Origin: a candidate division KSB1 bacterium
GTDB taxonomy: Bacteria; Zhuqueibacterota; Zhuqueibacteria; Thermofontimicrobiales; Thermofontimicrobiaceae
NCBI GenBank assembly: GCA_034506395.1
Contig: JAPDPQ010000040.1
Span: forward strand, 1 to 41,342
Reading direction: 5' to 3'
DNA length: 41,342 nucleotides
Notes under the pieces: model-generated
The model's database searches: none
What the model saw: the letters and a program-made list of their open reading frames with translations, nothing else
Told to the model about the DNA's origin: nothing
Program-made: the position numbers and the translations under genes
Shown here: piece after piece, positions 32,133 to 41,284 of the stretch
Numbering within the stretch: the stretch's first letter is position 1
Layout of the letters: each line of letters starts with the position of its first letter

Positions 32133-33638
32133 ATGAGCCGAAATGGTCAAATAGTGCAGCCAATTCTCAAAATGCAGGGGATTACCAAGGAATTCCCAGG
32201 GGTGGTAGCACTCAAGTCAGTTGATTTTGAGTTACTTCCTGGAGAGGTCCATGCTCTGGTAGGTGAAAATGGCGCTGGGAAATCGACATTAATCAAGATA
32301 CTGAGTGGAGCGGTACCCAGAAGTTCTGGCCAAATTTACTTAGATGGTCAATGCGTGGAAATAAACAATCCGTTATACGCCCAGACTTTGGGAATTGCGG
32401 TCATCTATCAGGAACTTATGTTGGCGCCAGCGCTCTCTGCAGCGGAAAATATTTTATTGGGAAGATTCCCGAAGAAATGGAAGCTGTTCATCAATAGAAA
32501 GCGGCTGCTTTCCATCGGCCAGGAGCTCAGCGCCATGCTCGGGCTGGCGATCGATCTTCGGCTGCCATTAAAGCGATTGACAGTCGCCCAGCAACAATTG
32601 GTCGAAGTGGCCAAAGCGCTATCGCTGAATGCTCGGATCATTGTGATGGATGAGCCCTCTGCGGTGTTGACGCCAAAAGAACTTGAGAAATTGTTTGACA
32701 TCATTGATCGGCTGAGGCAGCAGGGAAAATCGTTCATCTACATTTCTCATCGACTTGATGAAATTTTTCGAATTGCGGATCGGGTGACGGTGTTGAAAGA
32801 CGGAGTGGTTCAAGGAACAAGGGCGATCTCCGAGGTTACGCGCCAGCAGCTCATTGCAATGATGGTCGGCCGTGATTTAAATGAAACTGTTCATCCGAGG
32901 CCAGCACTGGCAGAGGAAGGGGTTGCGCTTGAGGTGAAAGAATTGCGCTGCGCTTCGCTACCCGAACCGATTAGTTTCAAGCTCTACGTCGGGGAGATCC
33001 TGGGGGTGGCTGGTCTGGTTGGCTCAGGTCGCTCCGAGTTGATTCGGACGATTTTTGGCGCCGAGCCGAAGCTATCTGGGAAAATCCTGATTGACGGTCA
33101 TGTTGTAGACATTCGATCGCCTGCCGATGCGGTGAAGTTCGGCCTGGGATTGATCCCAGAGGATCGCAAAGCCCAGGCATTGTTCCATCAGCTACCTGTG
33201 GTTCAGAACATCACCATCGCCAATCTCAAACCCTTGGTGCGATTGGGATTCATTCGCAGCCGGCTCGAGGCGCGCAGTGCAAACACGTTGGTGGATCAGC
33301 TTAAAATTCGTTTAGCCTCGATCCAGCAGCGGATCGAAAATCTGAGCGGTGGAAATCAGCAGAAAGCGGTTTTGGCGCGCTGGTTAAGTAGCAAAGCCAA
33401 AATCATATTGTTCGACGAGCCGACCCGCGGCATTGATGTCGCTTCCAAGGCTCAAATTCACCAATTGATGCGCCAGTTGGCCGCCCAAGGGGTATCGATC
33501 ATCATGATCTCGTCGGAATTGCCAGAGATCCTTGAGATGAGCGACCGCATCATGGTCCTCCATGATGGTAAAATCACTGGGGTGCTTTCGCGAGAGGAGG
33601 CTACTGAGGAAAAAATCATGTCCCTGGCGACTCGATAG
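32133..33638 (+). CDS. Sugar-type ABC transporter ATPase, RbsA/MglA class (tandem NBDs)
   Basis: Encodes 501 residues, the usual length of RbsA/MglA/XylG proteins, with two fused nucleotide-binding domains. The first has Walker A GENGAGKST (44-52), the family's degenerate signature LTVAQQQLVEVAKAL and Walker B IIVMDEPSAVL. The second has the typical altered Walker A GLVGSGRSE (about 295), a full LSGGNQQK signature and IILFDEPTRGID. Such proteins power uptake of ribose, galactose, xylose, autoinducer-2 or nucleosides with a separate permease and binding protein. Neither is present in this window, so the substrate is unknown and the partners must lie elsewhere, if they exist. The ribosome-binding site (AAGGA) is rather far upstream. 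Confidence 0.9.
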   Translation: MSRNGQIVQPILKMQGITKEFPGVVALKSVDFELLPGEVHALVGENGAGKSTLIKILSGAVPRSSGQIYLDGQCVEINNPLYAQTLGIAVIYQELMLAPALSAAENILLGRFPKKWKLFINRKRLLSIGQELSAMLGLAIDLRLPLKRLTVAQQQLVEVAKALSLNARIIVMDEPSAVLTPKELEKLFDIIDRLRQQGKSFIYISHRLDEIFRIADRVTVLKDGVVQGTRAISEVTRQQLIAMMVGRDLNETVHPRPALAEEGVALEVKELRCASLPEPISFKLYVGEILGVAGLVGSGRSELIRTIFGAEPKLSGKILIDGHVVDIRSPADAVKFGLGLIPEDRKAQALFHQLPVVQNITIANLKPLVRLGFIRSRLEARSANTLVDQLKIRLASIQQRIENLSGGNQQKAVLARWLSSKAKIILFDEPTRGIDVASKAQIHQLMRQLAAQGVSIIMISSELPEILEMSDRIMVLHDGKITGVLSREEATEEKIMSLATR

Positions 33639-34016
33639 ATTCTTTGGAGACGGATGACCAGCAGTTTCATCCAATAGTCATTCGCTCATTTCAAAAAAAT
33701 ATTTGAATGTTCCATTAGCAAAAATTCAGATGATATAAACAAATTCGCTAATGATCGAGCATCTGTTTTGATCTGCGTGATCGAAAAGATCAAATTGAAC
33801 CAGGGATGCAAAAGTTTTTAATTCAATTCAATCGCAACCGCTCGGAATCGCAATGTTGAAAAAATCCCCAATGCCCAGACGGAGTTTATAGATCTTTTTG
33901 TGGTTCTTAAAAAATTATCCTGCACTCTGATTGTTTGAAATCAGAGAAGAAAAGTTATCAGTCGACCAATCACTCGATAAAGAATCTTTTTCAATGGAAA
34001 AATTGAGAGAATAGCG
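33639..34016. other. Non-coding stretch between ABC ATPase and esterase
   Basis: A CTCTGATT/AATCAGAG hairpin (33925-33946) is the only regular feature; no T run follows. No gene is visible. Confidence 0.45.
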
Positions 34017-35153
34017 ATGCTCAAATTCATTATGACTTGCGGCTTGCTGGCGCTGATAAGCCGCTCGGCGATGGCCGATCAATGCAGCGTCACTTTCATT
34101 GTCACAGTGCCGGACTCACTCCCAACCGATGCCATTTACATCACGGGGAATATGTCGCAATTGGGAAACTGGCAGCCCAATGCGGTGAGAATGGAACAGG
34201 TATTACCGAACCGCTACGAGATCACGCTTGCGCTTCCCTGTGGTGCTGAAATAGAGTACAAATTTACGCGTGGCAGTTGGGACAATGAGGAAGTGCTCAT
34301 CGATGGCACGGTACCTGGGAACAAACAATTAACAGTAAGCCCAAATCTAATTGTTCATCATCTGATCGCCAATTGGCGGGATCGACGGTATCAGGTTGCT
34401 GGAGGGATCGTTGGGAAATTGCACTATCACAATCGCTTCTATTCGCAGCAATTGAACAATGATCGCACTGTTGTTGTCTGGTTGCCTCCGAGCTATGATT
34501 TCGATCTTGCCAAGCGCTATCCAGTGCTCTATATGCATGATGGACAAAATTTGTTTGATCCGCGCACTTCATTTCTTGGGGTCGATTGGCAAATGGATGA
34601 GACCGCCGACAGCCTGATCCGACAAGCGAAAATTGAAGAAATCATTATCGTAGGCATCTTCAATACAGCCGATCGCCGAGAAGAATACGCGGATACGAAA
34701 AAGGGCCGGGCTTATATGGAATTTATTGTGAAAGAACTCAAACCTTTCATCGACAGCAACTATCGGACGTTCGCTGATCGGGATCATACTGCGATCATGG
34801 GTTCTTCAATGGGCGGTTTGATCTCATTTTATCTGGTGTGGCGTTATCCCCATATTTTTAGCAAGGCGGGTTGTTTGTCCACATCGTTGATGTGGAGAAA
34901 CGGCGCATTATTGAAAGAAATTGAAAATTTCGCTGGACAAAAGCCTGAAATTAAGATATATTTAGACAGCAGCGGCAAGGGTGCCGAGGGTCGAATGAAA
35001 GCGGATTATTTGCGGTTAAAAGATCTATTGCTCAGCAAGGGTTTTGTAGAAGGCCAGGACTTGATATACTATTTCGATGAGCAAGGGGATCATTCGGAGC
35101 GCTCCTGGTCCAAACGGGTCTGGCGGCCGCTTGTTTTTCTATTTGGGATTTAG
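34017..35153 (+). CDS. Exported esterase with N-terminal starch-binding-like (CBM20) domain
   Basis: Encodes 378 residues. Residues 1-20 are a signal peptide. Residues ~22-118 resemble CBM20: VTFIVTVPDSL, then IYITGNMSQLGNWQPNAVRM and a YEITLALPCGAEIEYKF strand pair. The C-terminal domain (~130-378) is a Putative_esterase (esterase D/Fes-like) alpha/beta hydrolase with VVVWLPPSYD, YPVLYMHDGQNLFD, nucleophile Ser264 in GSSMGG, Asp317 in IYLDSSG and His359 in GDHSERSW, so the triad appears intact. It may cleave ester groups or ester-linked substituents on alpha-glucans or siderophore-like esters. It lacks the T9SS tag and so is probably periplasmic. The GH13 enzyme 3 kb downstream also has a glucan-binding-like N-terminus. 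Confidence 0.88.
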   Translation: MLKFIMTCGLLALISRSAMADQCSVTFIVTVPDSLPTDAIYITGNMSQLGNWQPNAVRMEQVLPNRYEITLALPCGAEIEYKFTRGSWDNEEVLIDGTVPGNKQLTVSPNLIVHHLIANWRDRRYQVAGGIVGKLHYHNRFYSQQLNNDRTVVVWLPPSYDFDLAKRYPVLYMHDGQNLFDPRTSFLGVDWQMDETADSLIRQAKIEEIIIVGIFNTADRREEYADTKKGRAYMEFIVKELKPFIDSNYRTFADRDHTAIMGSSMGGLISFYLVWRYPHIFSKAGCLSTSLMWRNGALLKEIENFAGQKPEIKIYLDSSGKGAEGRMKADYLRLKDLLLSKGFVEGQDLIYYFDEQGDHSERSWSKRVWRPLVFLFGI

Positions 35154-35301
35154 ATTATCCATTCTGGCAAAAGCCTCATCTGAGGTTGACCGAACTTCTG
35201 AATGATTAGTAACTTTTTTATTAATCCATTTAATCAATCGTGACCATGTCGTGGTACCAAACCATGATGCGGTTGCCTCACCCATTATTAGCGAGGAAAA
35301 G

Positions 35302-35787
35302 ATGAACCCAATTTCAGCAGAAATCGTTGAGCGGACCTGGCAAGAAATTGCCACCATGGCCCCAGCAAATTACCCTAAAATCATCAATCAGTTCGCAAAA
35401 GAACAACCCTTCATTCTGAGCTATCTCATGTCCGTCGATGAAGACCAGTTCAATGAGGATGAACGGGAGCTTCTATTTTATTTAGGAACCGTGGTTTGGC
35501 GGATGATGTCGCAAGGTGATAAACCGCTCCAAAAAGTGACTGAGGAAATGATATTTGAGGCAGAGGACAAAAATTTCAGAATGCTCCAATACCTTGAGGG
35601 AGAAGACGAAAACGAGTCTTATGATACAACGGCCAAAATGTTTCAAAGTTATAATCAAACTGAAGTGCTTCGATATGTGGTTGAAGCTCTTATGGAAGAG
35701 GATGAGCAAGGGGTAAACATTCGTGAGGACAATGTGGGGATGATGATGATCTATCTCAAGACTATAATTGACTGTTTTGACAAATAG
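35302..35787 (+). CDS. Hypothetical acidic helical protein
   Basis: Encodes 161 residues from ATG 35302, supported by GAGGA 5 nt upstream; the frame extends to GTG 35251 but without a site. The protein is rich in Glu/Asp and Met and appears entirely helical: EIVERTWQEIATMAPANYPKIINQFAKEQPFILSYLMSV, then NEDERELLFYLGTVVWRMM and a C-terminal VLRYVVEALMEEDEQG. No signal peptide or transmembrane helix is seen, so it is cytoplasmic. I do not recognise the family. It is preceded by the esterase and followed by leuC with gaps of about 150 bases on each side, so no operon partner is clear. Confidence 0.7.
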   Translation: MNPISAEIVERTWQEIATMAPANYPKIINQFAKEQPFILSYLMSVDEDQFNEDERELLFYLGTVVWRMMSQGDKPLQKVTEEMIFEAEDKNFRMLQYLEGEDENESYDTTAKMFQSYNQTEVLRYVVEALMEEDEQGVNIREDNVGMMMIYLKTIIDCFDK

Positions 35788-35943
35788 GCGTTTCAGAAAT
35801 CCAGGCAACCGTTCATGCCAATCTTTCGATTAGCAACGGGATTTTTCTTATTGTAATTCTGATTATAATTCTGACAGAATCTGGCTTGAATCGAGATAAT
35901 GAGCAAGTTTGTTCGAAAAGCGCAGTTCAATTGAGGGTGGAAC

Positions 35944-37206
35944 ATGGGCAAAACTTTCGCAGAAAAGATCTTATCTAAAAAGGCCGGGCTGTCCAGCGTC
36001 GTCCCCGGTCAAATTGTCACCGTTCGTCCCAAACATCTTTTGACGCATGATAATACTTCGGCGATTGTCAGCAAGATAACGCCAGATCTGGAAAAATATG
36101 GGGTGATCGACCCAAGTTTTCCTGTGATTGTGTTGGATCACGTGGTGCCTGCGGCAGATGAAAAGACCGCGGCTGGCCATAAAAAGGTTCGGGAGTTTGT
36201 ACGGAAATATGGCATCCGAAATTTTTTCGATGCCGGTGAGGGAATTTGTCATCAGGTGGTGATCGAGAAAGGTTTTGCGGTGCCAGGAACGATTGTGGTG
36301 GGCAGCGATTCGCACACCTGTTCCTACGGCGCGCTGGGCGTTTTTTCCACTGGAATCGATCGCACCGAAGCCGCAGCATTGATGTTGACTGGAGAAACCT
36401 GGCTAAAAGTACCGCAGAGCATCAAGATTACGCTGACTGGCAAGTTTCAGCCGTTCGTCACAGCGAAAGATCTGGTGCTGAAGATCATCGGCGATATTGG
36501 TGCGGATGGTGCAGATTATTGTTCGGTGGAGTTTCATGGCGACATTCAAAATTTATCTATTGATGATCGCATCACTATCGCCAATATGGGCGTGGAAATG
36601 GGGGCGAAAAATGCCGCTTTTCCGGTAGATCAGTTGGCCGAGAAATATCTCGAGTCCATCGGTGTAAAGCGTGGTAGCTACGAAAAAATTTGGGCCGACC
36701 CTGACGCCCATTATATCAAAGAACTCCATTATGATCTGTCGCGATTGGAGCCGATGGTGGCTCGGCCCCATACAGTCGATAATGTGGTTCCGGTTAGCGA
36801 GGTGGCGGGAATTCCCATCGATCAGTGTCTTTTGGGCACCTGCACCGATGGCCGTGTCAGCGATTTAGCGCTTGCGGCTGAAATTTTGAAGGGCCAGAAG
36901 GTCGCTCCCCAGGTGCGGTTTCTGGTGCTACCAGCCTCGAGGAGCATTTTCCAAGAGGCGCTGCGGTTGGGCTACGTGGAGACGTTGAGCCTGGCAGGGG
37001 CGATCTTCCTGCCGACTGGCTGCGGTCCTTGTTTGGGAGCGCATCAGGGAGTTCTGGCACCAGGGGAGAAATGTTTGAGCACCTCCAACCGCAATTTTAA
37101 GGGCCGCATGGGTTGTAAAGAGGCAGAGATCTATCTTGCCAGCCCAGCAACGGTAGCAGCTTCGGCAATCACCGGAATGATCACTGATCCGAGGAAATTG
37201 CTGTAA
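35944..37206 (+). CDS. leuC: 3-isopropylmalate/homoaconitate-type dehydratase, large subunit
   Basis: Encodes 420 residues, the short (archaeal/HACN-like) class rather than the ~470-residue E. coli class. The [4Fe-4S] ligands are Cys300 (LLGTCTDGR), Cys360 and Cys363 (PTGCGPCLGA). Active-site signatures GSDSHTCSYGALGVFSTGIDRTE (120-142) and LDHVVPA (64-70) are present. With the small subunit it isomerises 2-isopropylmalate to 3-isopropylmalate in leucine synthesis, or homocitrate to homoisocitrate in related enzymes. Neither leuA nor leuB is in the window, so leucine synthesis is the likely but not proven pathway. GAGGGTGGAAC precedes ATG 35944. Confidence 0.85.
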   Translation: MGKTFAEKILSKKAGLSSVVPGQIVTVRPKHLLTHDNTSAIVSKITPDLEKYGVIDPSFPVIVLDHVVPAADEKTAAGHKKVREFVRKYGIRNFFDAGEGICHQVVIEKGFAVPGTIVVGSDSHTCSYGALGVFSTGIDRTEAAALMLTGETWLKVPQSIKITLTGKFQPFVTAKDLVLKIIGDIGADGADYCSVEFHGDIQNLSIDDRITIANMGVEMGAKNAAFPVDQLAEKYLESIGVKRGSYEKIWADPDAHYIKELHYDLSRLEPMVARPHTVDNVVPVSEVAGIPIDQCLLGTCTDGRVSDLALAAEILKGQKVAPQVRFLVLPASRSIFQEALRLGYVETLSLAGAIFLPTGCGPCLGAHQGVLAPGEKCLSTSNRNFKGRMGCKEAEIYLASPATVAASAITGMITDPRKLL

Positions 37207-37338
37207 TTTCGATCGGAAGATCACAATTTTATTTTGTCGGAAACCTGACTGTAGAAATGGCAACCCTATTTCTACTGTGAATTATGCAAGTTGTAAGATT
37301 AAATTAGCATCGCGAGAACAATTGAATAGTGATGCCCA

Positions 37339-37365
37339 TGACGGTCATTTCTAAAATGACAGTCA
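37339..37365 (+). promoter_or_regulatory. Hairpin between leuC and leuD
   Basis: TGACGGTCATTT (37339-37350) pairs with AAATGACAGTCA (37354-37365) with one mismatch. It resembles the core of the terminator at 2227-2265 but has no T run, so it may be a decayed copy or an intra-operon processing or attenuation element. Confidence 0.45.
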
Positions 37366-37386
37366 AGTATCATACAAGGAGAATCT

Positions 37387-37887
37387 ATGGATCAACAACC
37401 CAAAGTCTGGCATTATGGTGACGATATTAATACCGACATGCTATTCCCTGGCAAATACACTTACACCTGCAGCACGGCTGAGGAGATCAAGCCGCATCTG
37501 CTGGAGGACCTGGATCCAAATTTTGCCAAGCAGGTGAAGCCTGGCGATCTCATTTTTGCTGGCAAGAATTTCGGCTGCGGCAGTTCGCGGGAGCAACCAG
37601 CACTGGGGCTAAAGGCTGTCGGAATTCAGGCTGTCGTGGCAAAAAGCTTCGCTCGAATTTTCTATCGAGCTGCCATTAATCAGGGGTTGCTTTTGATCGA
37701 ATGCCCAGCCGCCATTGAGGCCTATCGCGATGGGGATCCGGTCCGATTGGATCTGGCGAATAGCGCAATCATCGTGGCTGGCAAACCATTCCCATTTCCA
37801 ACCTTGCCACCAGAAATTATTGCCATCCGTGATGCTGGGGGATTGCTGGAATACACCCGAAAGAAATTGATGCAAACGCCGCGATAA
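37387..37887 (+). CDS. leuD: 3-isopropylmalate/homoaconitate-type dehydratase, small subunit
   Basis: Encodes 166 residues, typical of the short LeuD class; AAGGAG 6 nt upstream supports ATG 37387. Visible features are DDINTDMLFPGKY (11-24), the swivel-domain motif GKNFGCGSSREQP (59-71), and VVAKSFARIFYRAAINQGLLLIE. The loop after the first strand reads GKYTYTCS (22-29), whereas archaeal enzymes show YLVY in isopropylmalate and YLRT in homoaconitate forms; this one matches neither, so the substrate is not settled. It lies 180 bases after leuC across a hairpin, wider than the usual tight leuCD spacing. Confidence 0.85.
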   Translation: MDQQPKVWHYGDDINTDMLFPGKYTYTCSTAEEIKPHLLEDLDPNFAKQVKPGDLIFAGKNFGCGSSREQPALGLKAVGIQAVVAKSFARIFYRAAINQGLLLIECPAAIEAYRDGDPVRLDLANSAIIVAGKPFPFPTLPPEIIAIRDAGGLLEYTRKKLMQTPR

Positions 37888-37891
37888 TCTG

Positions 37892-37927
37892 AAAATGATG
37901 TGTCGCTAAACCTGCTCATCATTTTTT
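37892..37927 (+). terminator. Rho-independent terminator after leuD
   Basis: AAAATGATG (37892-37900) pairs with CATCATTTT (37917-37925), a 9-bp stem with a 16-nt loop, running into a T tail. Confidence 0.7.
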
Positions 37928-38090
37928 CCCCACAGATGATAAAACTGAAGATGATCTTCAATTCCGTGGCTTCCCTCCATCCGTGGGGATGACTTTTTCT
38001 GGGCTCCAATGATCAAAGCAAACCACCATACGCATCGAAATTGTCATTCGATGGGCCAAATAAACACCAATCGATTTCGAGGATTTGCCA

Positions 38091-41000
38091 ATGAAAAGAT
38101 TTATGCTCCTGCTGTTTTCGTTAGCTCTATTATCGTTCAATTCCATCTACGGGCAGGATTATATCAATATTACGTTCCGTCACTATCCAACTCGACAGAA
38201 TGTGGTACGCGCGTTCGTGCCTGGGTCCTTCAATAATTGGGGACCGAACTCCAATGGCCGGATCGCCATCAATGCGCCTTCGCAGATGAGCTATGTCGAT
38301 TCCCTGGGCTACTATGTAAAGACGATCCGGCTTCAAGTGGGAGTAACGCACAATTACAAATTCCACGAGCATTTCAACGTCGATGGCTCGCAATGGCAAT
38401 GGTACACCGACCCATTGAATCCGCTCATCAATTACAGCGATAATAATAATTCGATCCTGGTGGTGAAAAAGGCCATGATCTTTGAGATCGCGCCGAAAAA
38501 CGATGCAGTGGTAGCTCAGGCTGAACCGATCATCACCGCTGGCGTGTTCGTTGCCGAAGGCGATTCCATTTTATTCGACCAATCCGAAATTTGGCTGGAT
38601 AATAGCTACCTGAGCAGTTTTTCTGGACACGTGATCCCAAATCTATCTATTTTGAACTACAAATTGCCCAAATTAAAAAATGGCAGTCATGAGGTCAAGA
38701 TTGTTTTGAAAAGCAAAAAAGGCGAATCGGCAACTGAATCGATCACCTTTCTGGTGGTGGCAGGTGATGTGTTTTTTTATACGCCATCGACCGATAGCGT
38801 CTGGGCGAATTATCGCACTATCCGCTGGCGGGTGAACATGGCGGGCAAAAAGCTGCAATCGCTAACTTTGAAACAACTGAATAGCTACCCCATCAGCCTG
38901 CCGGCTGAAGTCGAGAAAGATTACGAATACCGCGTCACGCTTTCATATGGCAAAAACCGCTATGTGGTTTCGGTGACCGATACGGCTGGACAGGTGACGG
39001 AATCTGATACTTTGATCCTGAATTATCCGGCCCCGCAAAAACCGCAGCCACAGATCATCTTCCAACTGAGCGCCGATAAAACCCAGCTCAGAATGATCGG
39101 CCAGGCCAACGATCCCCAGAACAATGCCGTCAGCTTTTTATGGAGCAATCAATCAACCAATCCCATACCCCTTCGCGATATCGAGGGACAGACCAGCGAG
39201 GAAATTACCATTTCGCCCCCTAAAATCGCTGGCGATTATTCCATTAAATTAACCGTTACCGACGCAGATGGCTACTCCAATTCCACAGTCAATTTTTTCA
39301 CGGTCCAGTCCGATTGTTCGATCGTCATTCCTACGCAAACCACGATTCCCAGTTGGGTGGCGAATGCCCGAATCTATTGCATGTTCATCAAATCGTACAC
39401 CAATGTTGGGACAATTGCCGCGGCTCGGGAGAATTTGGAGCACATCAAAAATATGGGCTTCAACGTGATCTGGGTGCTGCCAGTGATGGATGTGGAGGGG
39501 GTCGTGGACCAATGGACGAACATCGGCTACAATGTCATCGATTTTTATCGGATCGAGCCAGCGTATGGCACTAGCGATGATTTCAAGTCGTTCGTCAGAC
39601 GCGCCCATGAGCTCGGATTGCGGGTGATCTTGGATGTGACCCCTAACCATAGCAGTCGCTCGCATCCCATAGCGCTGGATGTCCGAGCCAAAAAACAGTA
39701 TAGCCGATATTACGATTTTTATCAGCATAAGATTATTCCGCATAATGATAATGGCTTGGGCCAAACGGTTTCCAGTGACGGGATCGTGTATTATTCGGGA
39801 TTCTCCGATGCACTGCTCAATTGGGATTGGTCCGATGCCGAAGCGCGGCAGTACATGATCGATGTCTACGCCCATTGGCTGCGGGAATATGACATCGATG
39901 GTTTTCGGTTCGATGTGTATTGGGGGCCGCATCGGCGCTATGGCAAGGCTGCGTTCGATCAGCCGCTGCGCGCCGGCTTGCGGGCGGCCAAAGCCGATAT
40001 CATGCTATTGGGTGAAACCAATGGCACCGGTGTTGGTTCAGAAGTCCAATATGCCGATCAGGGGGGTGGCATTGACCTGGGCTACGATTGGATTTTGAAA
40101 GACGCTATTTTGAACTTTCCCAGCATCACCAATTTGAACGACAAGCTCTACAATGCCGGTTATCGGCCTGGCCCAAATTCATTGTTCTTGCGCTTTCTGG
40201 AGAACCAGGACGAGGATCGAGTCGCTTATCGTTATAACAGCATCGAAAAGACGCTGCCCGTTTCGACTGCCATTTTTATGGCGACTGGCATTCCATTGTT
40301 GTACCAGGGGCAGGAGGTTGGCATGGGCTATGGAATGAGCGGCAGTCGGGATTTTCGCGTCCGATCGACGGTGAACTGGCAGAATCCGGCTGCTCGGGTG
40401 TTGGCGCCTCATTACCAAAAGTTGGCGCAAATTCGCGCGCAATTTCCCGCCTTCCGCCGGCAGATGGAGGATCGCAATGGCGACCGGCGCATCGACAGCA
40501 GCGATCCCAGCGCCCAGCCAGTGCTGTACAACAGTGGTGGAATTTACGCCTTCGGTCGACCGTTTCCCGATCAAAATGGATTGGTGGTGATGAATTTCAC
40601 CAACCTGCCAAGACAATTGGAATTGCCCCTGAATCTGGCGAACTGGGCCGAGTTCAGCCATGGCTTTGATGGGAATCAACTTTATTATTTGAATGACCTT
40701 TATCGCCAGACCTCGCAGGTAAAAATTGGCGCGGAACTGGACAAGTTGAGCATCGAACTGGATGCCTTTCAGGTAGCGATCTACACCATCAGTACCCAGG
40801 AACAGCGGGTCATTCTGCCCACGATTGCGGTAGCGGTCGAGGAGCAAGCGGCCGCACAGAGCGAACTCAGCTTTGGGCTCGGACAAAATTACCCCAATCC
40901 ATTTAATAGCCGCACCGCGATTCGGTATCAGCTAAGCGACCCAAGGCCTACCGCGACCATAGTGAAAATTATGAATCTCCTCGGCCAGGAAGTCAAGACC

Positions 41001-41150
41001 TTGATCGATCGGCCTCAGGTGGCGGGGGAATATCAGGTGATCTGGGATGGTTTGGACAACGCTGGCAAATCGGTCGCCAGTGGCGTTTATCTGTATTCGA
41101 TCCATTCTGGCAGATTTTATGCAGTAAGAAAGATGGTTCTTATCAGATAA
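38091..41150 (+). CDS. T9SS-tagged GH13 alpha-amylase-family enzyme with CBM48-like domain
   Basis: Encodes 1019 residues from ATG 38091 (GAGGA 7 nt upstream; the frame extends two codons further to TTG). Residues 1-21 are a signal peptide ending SIYG. Residues ~23-125 resemble a CBM48/AMPK glycogen-binding domain (FVPGSFNNWGPNS, HNYKFHEH). Two Ig-like domains follow (to ~415). The GH13 barrel (~420-800) shows region I DVTPNHSS (~515), region II GFRFDVYW (nucleophile Asp ~607), region III GETNG (acid Glu ~643) and region IV FLENQDEDR (~704), where Gln replaces the usual His of NHD. A C-terminal beta domain and a T9SS type A sorting domain (last ~90, NYPNPFNSRT) close it. It probably degrades alpha-glucans at the cell surface. 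Confidence 0.9.
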   Translation: MKRFMLLLFSLALLSFNSIYGQDYINITFRHYPTRQNVVRAFVPGSFNNWGPNSNGRIAINAPSQMSYVDSLGYYVKTIRLQVGVTHNYKFHEHFNVDGSQWQWYTDPLNPLINYSDNNNSILVVKKAMIFEIAPKNDAVVAQAEPIITAGVFVAEGDSILFDQSEIWLDNSYLSSFSGHVIPNLSILNYKLPKLKNGSHEVKIVLKSKKGESATESITFLVVAGDVFFYTPSTDSVWANYRTIRWRVNMAGKKLQSLTLKQLNSYPISLPAEVEKDYEYRVTLSYGKNRYVVSVTDTAGQVTESDTLILNYPAPQKPQPQIIFQLSADKTQLRMIGQANDPQNNAVSFLWSNQSTNPIPLRDIEGQTSEEITISPPKIAGDYSIKLTVTDADGYSNSTVNFFTVQSDCSIVIPTQTTIPSWVANARIYCMFIKSYTNVGTIAAARENLEHIKNMGFNVIWVLPVMDVEGVVDQWTNIGYNVIDFYRIEPAYGTSDDFKSFVRRAHELGLRVILDVTPNHSSRSHPIALDVRAKKQYSRYYDFYQHKIIPHNDNGLGQTVSSDGIVYYSGFSDALLNWDWSDAEARQYMIDVYAHWLREYDIDGFRFDVYWGPHRRYGKAAFDQPLRAGLRAAKADIMLLGETNGTGVGSEVQYADQGGGIDLGYDWILKDAILNFPSITNLNDKLYNAGYRPGPNSLFLRFLENQDEDRVAYRYNSIEKTLPVSTAIFMATGIPLLYQGQEVGMGYGMSGSRDFRVRSTVNWQNPAARVLAPHYQKLAQIRAQFPAFRRQMEDRNGDRRIDSSDPSAQPVLYNSGGIYAFGRPFPDQNGLVVMNFTNLPRQLELPLNLANWAEFSHGFDGNQLYYLNDLYRQTSQVKIGAELDKLSIELDAFQVAIYTISTQEQRVILPTIAVAVEEQAAAQSELSFGLGQNYPNPFNSRTAIRYQLSDPRPTATIVKIMNLLGQEVKTLIDRPQVAGEYQVIWDGLDNAGKSVASGVYLYSIHSGRFYAVRKMVLIR

Positions 41151-41243
41151 AATTATTTATCTCGGGGTCCCAAAGTTTCAACAACATCTGGAAGTTTAGT
41201 GATCATCATCCGCTTTTGTTTTTTCGTCTGTGGGGAAGATCAG

Positions 41244-41284
41244 ACCATTCCGAAAGCTCTCAGCTTTCGGAATGGTTATTTTGA
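41244..41284 (+). terminator. Strong terminator after the GH13 gene
   Basis: A perfect 15-bp stem (41244-41258 with 41262-41276) with a CTC loop is followed by TATTTTGAA. A similar ACCATTCCG start recurs at 41327, cut by the window end. Confidence 0.85.

Noticed and set aside
33925..33946. CTCTGATT/AATCAGAG hairpin considered as a terminator of the ABC ATPase
   Set aside because: No T run follows and it lies almost 290 bases after the stop codon.
39249..39932. Long minus-strand open frame (227 codons) inside the GH13 gene, with another at 40179-40886
   Set aside because: Both lie fully opposite a clearly conserved GH13 coding region, have no ribosome-binding site and encode no recognisable domain; they are shadows.
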